From contig NC_068369.1 in NCBI RefSeq assembly GCF_020536995.1, positions 22,901,540 through 22,965,539 on the forward strand: DNA of 64,000 nucleotides, read 5' to 3'. Positions 25,501-37,500 of the stretch are shown here, in pieces. The notes under the pieces were generated by a model. That model had not been told where the DNA came from. It did no database searches and saw only the letters and a program-made list of their open reading frames with translations. The stretch's first letter is position 1; each line of letters begins with the position of its first letter. Source of the DNA: Dreissena polymorpha (taxonomy: Eukaryota; Mollusca; Bivalvia; Myida; Dreissenidae). The position numbers and the translations under genes were made by a program.

Positions 25501-28500
25501 AGGCACCTGAACGTGTCAGTGGACGGGAATGTGTGGGTATATAGACTTACCTCTGCCACTAGGCTGTACAGACACTTAAACGTGTCAGTGGACGGGAATG
25601 TGTGTGTATATAGACTTACCTCTGCCACTAGGCTGTACAGGCACCTGAACGTGTCAGTGGACGGGAATGTGTGTGTATATAGACTTACCTCTGCCACTAG
25701 GCTGTACAGACACCTGAACGTGTCAGTGGACGGGAATGTGTGTATATGGACTTACCTCTGCCACTAGGCTGTACAGACACCTAAATGTGTCAGTAGACGG
25801 GAATGTGTGTGTATATGGACTTACCTCTGCAACTAGGCTGTACAGGCACCTGAACGTGTCAGTGGACGGGAATGTGTGGGTGAGGGAGGAGCCATCTGGC
25901 AGACGTACCTGGATCCTGGCTGTCTCACTGGGAACAGGAACAGAAGTATAACAAATTAGATATAGTTATTATAGCTCCATAGCATTAAAAGAATTGGACT
26001 TGTACAAAAGCACTCTCAAGTCTGATTTTAGACAAAAAAGTTCTTGGTGTCTATTAATAGATCTTGAGAATGCCTCATACATATTAAGATAAAGATTTGT
26101 AAGACACGAACATTAATCTGAATTTTCTAAGTATAAAAAATGCCATTATTCTGCTAAAATACAGGTAGGAGTTATAAGCCAGGGGACTGTTTCATAAACA
26201 ATTGTACGACAAATTTAACTTATGAGAGAATTTTGTCTCTTAATAAGTAGACGAACTAGCTCGGCATGCTCCTCAAATATATACCGCGTTAGAGATGCCA
26301 ATGTAAGTAATTCAGTACTGAAGATTTATAAACGTATGATATGGACTTTAGCAATTATGTATCTTCGAAAAATGTATCGTATCGTAAATGTGTACTACGA
26401 TGTTTTTTGAAACGGTCCCCTGGTTTGCACTATCCAATAATATTCCTGATGAAGAAATATAGGTCTTGCATGCAAACCTTAACCACAGCATTATACTGGC
26501 ATTGACGCAATGGTGAGTAGTATTGATCATTTTTAATGACTATTCAAGCTTACAAGTGGATATCTCATTACCAACGCTGGCTTGAATATTCAAACTAACA
26601 AGTTAATATCTCATTACCAACCCTGGCTTGAAAAGACTAAAAGGCAAATACAAATAACAACTGAAATAAATAACAACGTTGGGAAACATAATTGTGTCAA
26701 AAAAGACTCCAAACCAACAGAACAACCAAATGCCATTTGGGAAGATATATACATATATGTAAGTATTTTCTATATATGACTTACACTTCCTCTTTGCTGT
26801 TGCATTCAAACATATAAACAATCTAGACAATTTTGTTTTGTGAATAAGAATTATAACTTACATCAAATTTTGTCAAAAATATTTACTTAATGTTGAATAC
26901 TGTATGACTTTGTCATATTTAATTAAATTTGAAGACTAAATGAACCGAAGCAAGCAAAAACTAGAGCTTTGTCGAAGACGTGACGAATACCTCTACATGC
27001 CGCGTTGACACAGAATATTTTTTTATGTTGTCGTCACATAAAACAGCGGACACCATGCTCAATGTTTAAAAACAAACTAAGTGTCCCTGTGACCTAGTTT
27101 TTGACCCGGCATGGCCCATGTTCGAACTTTAGCTACACATCATCTAGATACAACTTCTGACCAAGTGTGGTGAAGCTCGGATGAAAGCTACTTGAATAAG
27201 AGAGAGAACACCATGCTGAATGTTTAAAACGCACTGAGTGACCCCGTGACCTAGTTTTTGACCCGGCATGACCCATATTCGAACTTGACCTAGACATCAT
27301 CTAGATACAACATCTGACCAAGTTTGGATGAAAATTGTACTGTGACAATAAGAACTTAGAAGCTTAACCTGCATTTCATTGGTGTATGAACTGTCTAGAA
27401 AAATTTGTAAAAATTAATGCAAATTAGGCATACTTTTCAGACAGTTCATACTCCGCCCAAATGCAGAAAAATACTAGACTACGTAATCCTTAAATCAAAC
27501 CATAACATTTTCCAGTGAATGTTGACCTTTTTCTGGCTTCCTCCGCAGCAGCCTCTGCCTGCTGTTGTAACAACTTCTCCTTTTTTTTGTCCTCTAATTG
27601 CTTCTCCCTCTCTTGTTTCTCCGCATCAAATTTCTTGGCCCTGTCTTCTCTACAAGAATAAATACATTATAGCTATATTATTATTACAATTATCACATAA
27701 CTGGTACAAGCTTTGCAAAATTGTGTTTATTTCCAAAATTCTGTAACTGCAAGAAAGCCAGCAAACCAAATACTTGCACATAATTACATGTACCATCATT
27801 CTAAATTGGAAAAGAAATAACAATATGTTAATTATTTGTTGTTTTTATCAAGATGATTATACAAAGACAACAAATAAAGTCCCAAACAGCATTGATGTGT
27901 ATGTGATTCCATTAGATTCTTTATTCAAGATGTTAATTCATGCAACTTGTCACTGTACATACAAAGTCCTCACTAACTACTTGATCATTTAACACAATCA
28001 CCCCCTGTGCTAGAATATCCACAATTTCAACGGCATCTGTCTGTAGAAATCTTGCTGTTTACTCTGAACTTTCCTTACCAATCTGCTATATAACCTTCAC
28101 CTGTCCTTTGCAATTAATGATTTCAGACTCAACTGTCCTTAAAAAATCATAATTTCAGACTCACCAGTTCTTAGCAATCTGCTGTTTAGACTGACATTGT
28201 CTAACCATTCTGTTGTTTCACTTTCACCATCCTTAGCAATCCACAATTACATTTTCTCATCTAATGTCCTAAGTAATAAACATTTTCACCATCACCTATC
28301 CTTAGCAATCTGATTTTTCACCCTCACCCTCACTTGTCCTTGCCAATCTGCTGTTTCACCATTACCTGTGCATAATATGATGTTGTTTCACCTTCACCTT
28401 TACTTTGCAATCTACTGTTTTTTTCTCACATGTCCTCAGCAATCTAATGTTTCACCCTCACTTGTCCTTTGCAATTTGCTAATTCACCGCTCACTTATTA

Positions 28501-31500
28501 TTAGCAGCAATCTGCTATTTCACCTACACCTGTCGGTAGCAATCAGCTGTTTCATACTCACCTGTCCTTAGCAATCTGCTGTTTCACCCTTACCTGTTCT
28601 TAGCAATCTGCTGTTTCATCCTTACCTGTCCTTAGCAATTGCTGTTTCACCCTTGCCTGTCCTTAGCAATCTGCTGTTTCACCCTCACCTGTCCTTAGCA
28701 GCCTGCTGTTTCACCCTCACCTGTCATTAGCAATCTGCTGTTTCACCCTCACCTGTCCTTAGCAATCTGCTGTTTCAACCTCACCTGTCCTTAGCAATCT
28801 GCTGTTTCACCCTTTCCCTAGCCTTCTTCTCGTCATCCTTCTCTTTTTTCATCTGGTCCTTGAGTTCCTTCATCTGGATCTCCTGTTGTGTTGATTTCAG
28901 CTTCAGCAGGTCCTGGCCCAACTTACGTCTCTTGATCTCCTCCTCACGTGCTTTCTGACATGAGCATGAGACACTTTTAAGAACATTTATATAATCATGC
29001 AAATACAAGTGAAACTGAATGTAAAATTGTGTAAACAACTATGCTGACATTAAGTACTTTGAATTTTAGGCCTTAACAATTTGGTTTTGCTTTTTTCATG
29101 CATAATTTTGAAATGGAGCCTCGTTTTACTATATAATGCATTAACTGGTAATATTTTATTCTAATAAAACAAAAGAAACACTTATATCTTTGTTTTATCT
29201 TTATACTTATTATATTTAATATACATTTATATTTATAATATCATACATTTATTAGTTACAATAATTATTTGAATATTTTAATTTTTGATATTTTTATTTT
29301 TAAGTCGAAATCCTTATTGCCGCAGAGGTATGCCAAGTTCACTAACCAATCAATTAACTTTGAAACATGTGTAGAACCAATCGCTGTTCAGATAACAACA
29401 AACAAATGAATGAAGATCATATGACAAGAGTAAGTTTACGTTGAACTTTGTAACAAAAGGAAAATTATTACCTACACATATGTATTTATTAAAATTATCA
29501 AAGATGTTAGTTAAAAGCCTCTAGTCATATTTCAAAATTTTACTTTGATTATAATTCCTGTACATTTGATTGCAATAAAAATAAGACTGGATCCTGCAGA
29601 TCAACCAATCTGACAGTATTAAGATTTCAGCTTTGGGCTGGTCTAGGAAAAACCTGTGAAACCTTAAAAACCTTAAATTCAGTCAATCTAGTGATACAGC
29701 AGATAAAATTGTTTTCTTTTAAAATTGTAATTGTGTTGAAAAAAAGTGTTGTTAATATTACATTTCTTTTACTGGCATTCTGAACTTCTCCCCCATTTGT
29801 TCCGGGAATAGCACTTACCTCAAATTCCTGTTGTTCTTTCTCAATTCGTTTTCGTTCAATTAACTCTTTTGCTCTAAAAGAATTTCAAAACAAAATAACA
29901 TTTTGATTGACTACATTTAATCATCATGAAACGTTTTACACAGTATCAGGTAAAACATTACAATAAATGTCAACTCTTCACACTATAAACCTGTTTCAAG
30001 GACTGAGTTACTTAAATCTGTAAATGACAGCACAGAAAATAATGAGCACAACAAGAAACATGTTGATGCCATTAAACCAAGGTCTTGAATGTTTAATGAA
30101 GCAATCAAATTCAATAAAAATAAATTAATGTGCAATCTCAAGTTACGTCTACCTACATACAAAATGTCAGCATAATTCCTCCATCAAAACTAAAGTTATA
30201 GAGAAAATACTATTTTTCTATTCATAGCAACAGTGTCCTTGACCTTTACAAAACTGGACCAAAATGCAGTCCCCAACTATGTTTACATGAAATCAACCTA
30301 CACACATGACAAATATTTAATTGCATTAAAATAGCTTAATTTATTTTAAAGTAAATGAGGAGTAACTATTTTAAGTAAATGAGAAGTAACTATTTTAAGT
30401 AAATGAGAAGTAACTATTTTAAGTAAATGAGAAGTAACTATTTTAAGTAAATGAGAAGTAACTATTTTTAAACATTTACTTAACATGACCTTGACTTCAA
30501 TAAAAACCACGCTTTATTCAACCCAAACTAGGTTTGGATACAAATTATTGGTCTACGACCTTTAATTACAATAACCCAATACTAGTATGTTATTGAGAAA
30601 TTTATTTTGCTATTGGAAGTAACAACAACTTCATCAAGGGATTTCAAATGAAGCAGAATCCTGCTTTATGATGCAATTTTGTCACTTTTGACTCCTCCAA
30701 ATAATCTTCCTTGCATCATTTTGATGCAAATCTTATTATGAAACTAAATTATGAACATTACATGTATTTTATGTTACACAAAATGTTGTGTCTTAAGTTA
30801 TGCAATATATACTAACAATTATACAAAGAAATTTTTTTAGAGCAATCAACAAAGATCCAAAAACATAATATCTAGACTTCAGTATTTTGACCCCTGCAAG
30901 TTTCATGTGACTTCTGAACATTTTAAGTACAGGAGTCATTTGACTCATTGTTTTCAAACCCTATTGAAATACCTGCCACCCACCCCAGAAGCTATTAGAA
31001 GAGAGGGGGATCTTTGATACAAGGTAACTACATATGAAGGTTAATTAAAATAACTACCAATAAGTTGGATCAGCTGTTATAAGTCCATACAGCTTATATG
31101 TAAAAGTGCTAAAAGGTCCTTAATTTTGAAAATTTCCAAATTGGATACAACAAACTGGGCCTATGGGGCCATTGAATGGGGGCTGAGTGGGAGTGTTTTA
31201 ATTGTAGATGAGAATGCTGACACAGGTAAGTGCACTATACCTGGCTTGTTTCTCCTCCAATGGGGCACTGGTAGATGGGTCCCCTGCAGCACCCTGTTCC
31301 TCTTGCATCGCACTTGGTCCAGGAGATTCTGGAAAAAAATTATATTATTATAAAATTATAAGTCAATATTAAAAGCCCCATTACTACTCAAAATCATCGA
31401 AAATTTCGTACAAAATTTCGTAAAATAAAGTTCAACAATTAAAAATCAGTGTTCCTTGTGGCAATTGCAAAATTTCAACGCCAGATGTATTCAGGCAAAA

Positions 31501-34500
31501 TAGATGTTTGTAGATACAAAAAGTTCATTTTTATTATTGTTTTGCAAATTTATTTCCATTTTAATCTCCCCGCAAAGATATCTATGCATACAACACATGA
31601 ACACTAACATTTCAGTGTTCGTGTGTTGTATGAATAGATATCGTTGCGGGAAATTAAAATGGAATAAATTGTGTCACAAATAAATAAACACTAGCATTTT
31701 GTATCTACAAAAATCAATGTAATCATACCACATCTAGCGTTGAAATTGTGGCGATTGCTATAAGAAACAATGATTGTTTAGGTGTTAACTTAATTTTACG
31801 AAATACTTGACAAATTTTTTTTTGGTTTTGAGCGTTATGGAGGTTTTATTCATCAATTCTGAGCTGAAAGTCGTTGTTAAAATAAGATAAATTATTAAGT
31901 GTCATTCAATAATTATGAATAAACAGATAGAACAAGAATATCAGTGAAACTGATGGATGCTCCCCGATGATGCGCTTTGTCAATGTATGTGTTAATAAAC
32001 ACCTAAAAAATCTCTTATTAGCCTTGGAGACCTTGACCCCAGTGACCTCAAACCTCATCAAAAGGTAGAGGTCCATGCAAGGTACCTACATGCCAAATCT
32101 GAAAGCGATTGGTAAAGTATTGAAGGCGCTATGAGAAACGGTAGCAAAAGTGTGACAGAAGGAAGTCTATTATTAGCCTCGGTGACCTTGACCTCAAACC
32201 TCATCAAAAGGTAGAGGTTCATGCAAGGTACCTACATGCCAAATCTGAAAGCGATTGGTAAAGTATTGAAGGCGCTATGAGAAACGGTAACAAAAGTGTG
32301 ACAGAAGGAAGTCTATTATTAGCCTCGGTGACCTTGACCTTGACCCCAGTAACCTCAAACCTCATCAAAAGGTAGAGGTCCATGCAAGGTACCTACATGG
32401 TAAATATGAAAGCGATTGGTAAAGTATTGAAGGAGCCATGAGAAACGGTAGCAAAAGTGTGACAGAAGGAAGTCTATTATTAGCCTCCATGACCTTGACC
32501 CCAGTGACCTCAAACCTCATCAAACGGTAGAGGTCCATGCAAGGTACCTACATGCCAAATATGAAAGCGATTGGTAAAGTATTGAAGGCGCTATGAGAAA
32601 CGGTAGCAAAAGTGTGATGGAAGGAAGGAAGTAATGAAGGACAAACTGGCAACTATATGCTCCGCCAAAATTTTATTTCGGGGAGCATAAAAACTGTGTT
32701 ATTTTAAACCATGGCATTATTGACAATAAATAAACATTCTGTGGAATACACAGAGGCTGGATTAGCACACTACGGATTAATGCTATCATGAATAGTTTTA
32801 TGACAACACTGATTGTGTGATGGCGATTTTTTTTAAATTTGTTTTCTTTACTAAGACAAAAAAATGAATAAATACCTCACTGGTGTTAAATTAACTTTAT
32901 CCCAAAAATAATGTGAATCTTTGTGTACCTGATCAAGGCTTTCTTATCCTTCTTTATAAACATACTTCATGTACAAAGTGAACTCTATTACTCACCCCCT
33001 TGCACTGTGTCTTGATTTGCGCTGGTTACCTGTCTTGTTGAACTACTGTTTGTGGCACCCCCTGATAGACTTAACTTCTGGGCTGCATGCATCTATTAAT
33101 TGTACAATAAGCTCAAGATGCATTAAACCCTTAACAAATGTCTTCTTATGTAAAGGCAGTTTCATTTAAATTAAGTGATGTGTCATGTTTTGCAGCGTCG
33201 CATAGCATCATGTTTTGATAGAGTCCGCTGTGTAGCCTGTTACCTTTGTTTTCAGGACTTAATTGACCAGTCGCCAAATTATCGATCGCTCCGCCCACAT
33301 AGTCACGTGGTCTAGTGATTAGAAAACTCCGACAAGCATATCGCAATTATAGCGGATTACGTGAGGGAAATTCTATATTTGTAATGATATATTATGCTCT
33401 TTTCTATAATATAATTATTAAAGCCGCACACTAAACTAAACTGCTTTGTAAAACTTTAATGCAATCATAAAAACTTTAGAGAGAAATGGCGTAATCAAAA
33501 TAAATGAGTTAACGGCATACTGACTATCAGAAACGTTTCTTATACATATTATAAAGGGAGTTGATGAAAAATCCGTTGTAAAAATGAGCATTTATTTCAT
33601 ATTGATTTTGAACTTGTATTCAACCGTCTGACAGTGAACCCGGTGGCTATTCATATATAATTTTGAAAATATTTTTATTAAATGCAAATGACATATCCAT
33701 ATCATGATGGGTTTTTTGTATGTGTTATTTTTAAAAAGACACCGATTTTTTTTATTTAGATATAAATTAAATTTTGATTGTAACCATAATTTAATACAGG
33801 CCTAATTTCGTGGTTTCATTAACAGAAATCTAATATGCATTTTATTTCATTTATGTTTAATGCGAACCTGTTACATTTCACTATCAAAAAATGAAATGTT
33901 GGTATTACGGTGCTGTTCACGAACATTCGAATTGAATACATTCAGCATATTATGCATTTGCTTATTTATAACAAGATGGCCCTTATATGTTAATTGCAAT
34001 TTTCACATTTCTCCCCGTATCAATATATGTTGTATTAGAAATGTTGTTGTTGTATTATAAGCCGTACATTTTTACACTTGAAGTCTCTTTAAGCTGGCTA
34101 AGCCGCGTTGAAATCACCTTTTTGTTGTTTTAACTTTAGGTAAAACAATATTTAAGTTAACAATTTATAATGATTTCCCTTGTTTTTGATCCATAGAAAA
34201 TAAATATATAATTGGAAATCATTTAAGTAATTAAATAGTTTTCTTTTCTTGTGTACAATACCTAACAATGCCTTAATGTTCCTTCATTCCGAGATCCACG
34301 CAACATACTGTTATTTATTAATCATCGACAATTACGCTAAGATTAATAAGCATGTGTGGCAATTATTATGTTGCCCAAACTGCTTAATAATAATGTGCAT
34401 CAAACGGTATAACACGTTTTATAGAACACACACCTGGTGTGGTTAAACTATTTATTGTTTTTGTTTTCTCATTACTCCTTCATATGTTCAAGAAATAAAG

Positions 34501-37500
34501 ATAAAATAATAACCTTTTATAAAGTATAGCACCTACAATTTTGAATAATGATCGAACAGTAATGATCATGCATTTGATATAAAATCTGTGTAAACCCTTA
34601 AAAATTACGTCCATTCCATATGCACAACACGCTTTGTTTGTCGGACAAAATGGCGGCCAGATAAGCGTTGCTGAGGGGTGTGTGAAAAATCGATATCTGA
34701 TTGGCTGATCGACAAAATGTGGGCGGAGTTGGCGACTGGTCAATTACATGTAACTGTCATTGAAAAAAACATGTTCCAATGTGAAGAATATATTCCAAAG
34801 TATTAAATTGATCTTATTAATTATATTTATTATCTGAAATTATAATATACTAGAAAACCCCTGACAGATCAGCGTTAAACAAAATATAAAACAAGAAATG
34901 TGTTTGTGAAACACTATGTCCCCATATATTTGACCTTTGACCTTGAAGGATGACCTTGACCTTTCACCACTCAAAATGTGCAGCTCCATGAGAAACACAT
35001 GCATGCTAAACATCAAGTTGCTATCTTCAATATTGCAATAGTGTACATTAAATGAGCAATTATGACCCATATATTTGACCTTTGACCTTGAAGGATGACC
35101 TTGACCTTGACTTTTCACAAATCAAAATGTGCAGCTCCATGAGATACAAATGCATGCCAAATATGAAGTTCAATATTGCAAAAGTTATGACAAATGCTAA
35201 AGTTGGGGCAAACAAACACACAAACCAACCAACAGACAGGGCAAAAACAATATGTCCCCCACTATAGTGGTGGGGTACATAAAAACATAACAACATTATC
35301 CAAAACATGGGAGGTACATGCAAATAAGAATTATCACAGACATGGGCATTTCGATTATTGAAAAATCTGATGATATAAAATCAAACATTTCAAACTAACT
35401 TGTACAATAATTTAAATGCCTGATTATCTATGAATAATTATATTTTTGTCAATTTAATTTTTAATCAACCATACCTCCTGAACTTTCTTTATTCGTGTAA
35501 TAAGTTCCTCTGGTTTCAGAGCTCCACCTATGACCTCCAGAGGCACTCCATTCTCCCCTATACAATATGTAGCCGGTATAACAACTATAGGATCTGACAT
35601 ACATTCAGGAAATAATAATTAAATGCATAAATAGATCTGCACAATAAAGCTAGCCCAATGTAGTACCTACACTTGTTCTTTTCCAACGTCTTGTTGTATT
35701 GTTCAGGTGACATGGCTTATGAGATACTGCTTATAAACATTTTATTGTGTTGAAAGATATATGTGATAATGGATGTTATGTCTCACTAGAAAACCAGACT
35801 GTGCTTTAGACACATTGCCCCACTATGCAGTACAATTGGGAGACTTGTCCAAGACAAGGCTCAGAAATGCGATACTTGTTCAAGACAAGGCTCAGAAATG
35901 CGATACTTGTTCAAGACAAGGCTCAGACATGCAATACTTGTTCAAGACAAGGCTCAGTCATGCGATACTTGTTCAAGACAAGGCTCAGACATGCGATACT
36001 TGTTCAAGACAAGGCTCAGACATGTGATACTTGTTCAATACAAGGCTCAGACATGGGATACTTGTTCAAGACAAGGCTCAGACATGCCAATTCCAGACAA
36101 GGATACATATTTGTGAGAAATGTTTGCTATCCTCAGTGCTGCCGTCAATTCTAATGGCAACAACATCACTAAGGGCAACTGTGACTTCATCATTTTCCCA
36201 GCTCTGATTCATCTCTAGAGACATCTCATCACTCCCTGCAGAATACAAACAAGAAAACATGTATACTGTAATTACTCTAAGTTTTCGGACATTCTAAATG
36301 TTCTGACAAGCACAATTTTAGCAAAAAAAAATTTTTTGTGTTACTCTTCATTTTCAGACATACAGTTTTTCATCCATAATTAATGGCTTTTAATTTATGT
36401 GGACAGTTAATTTCAAAATTCTATTTCACCAGAATACTGTGCTTTTCTGGTGATACTTCGATCATGTGTTTTACACATTAAGGTCATAAAACTAGGCCGA
36501 CGAATGTCTTCAGGTAATGGATCTTAACATTTGCATTATTGGGTAAATAACTATATATACCGGGGTAGTACCGGTAATAGACAATTAAGTCATCTACAGC
36601 GCTTTAGGTCTAACATAAACAACTATTGACAAAAAAACTTTTAAGCACTTTAAGGGGGTGAAGGGTTCGAGATTTGTAACACTTTGTGACAGGGGGGTGA
36701 GGGTATCCCTTACTTTCATCGTATAGGCCCTCCTCATAGTATTGTCCCCTTAACAAAAAACCTTTATGAAGTGCTGGAAAGTTAATGTTTTTCCATTTTT
36801 AGAAGTTGTAATGTATTTGATGGTTATCCATGACTATTACGATGATCATTCTCAGGATTTCCGGTATTCATTGGAAAGTAGGTCATGTTTATTCCAGGGA
36901 GATGCTATGATTTTTAAATTACGTAACTCACAAGTAAGTAGTTTGTTAATGGATTAATAGTAGCTTTATCAAATGTGTTATATGCCGCTTATTTTTCAAT
37001 AAAGTGTATAAGTATTTTAAAAACAAAATGAGCAAGAGTTTAGGTTTTCCATTAGGATACTATTTTAAGGACAAGCACGTGAGCAAAGTAACAAATCTTA
37101 CCTACCAATCAGAAGCGACCATACAATGAGACAAGGTGTAGATGAAACAGATTACTCAAGGGAGCTAAGTATAACCAGCATTTTATCAAAACATGGCCGA
37201 TTTAAATGCAGTTTTAGTTGTTATGTCCAAGAATACACATTTAAGTATATATTGGCATATAACACATGCGTGTTTTTGTATTTGTTCACTTCCAAAATTC
37301 GTATGTATTCATTAAGAGGGCCGATACCACGGAAAGACATGCTAACAGTCAAATAGTGTGTGACATACTTTATTGATTTCCATATTCTGTCTAATGATAT
37401 CACAACAAGTCTAAAGAAGGACCGACTTGTACGGACTGATCAGTAGACTTTTAAACTTAATGAAGAAATTTTCACAGCCTGAGACATAAACAGAAAATTA

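Noticed and set aside
20521-25767. Several long open frames (up to 1018 codons) of a 23-residue repeat on both strands as repeat-protein genes
   Set aside because: They are translations of the 69-bp minisatellite derived from UBXN4 exon 9 and its donor. Without a start context, promoter or transcript they are best treated as intronic repeat.
20554-25876. CRISPR-like regular repeat array
   Set aside because: Units are directly adjacent with no unique spacers, and the genome is an animal one.
35840-36092. Intron 2 minisatellite as another exon-end plus donor array
   Set aside because: Location fits, but the unit does not clearly contain exon 2 sequence, so it is kept only as a position-based parallel.
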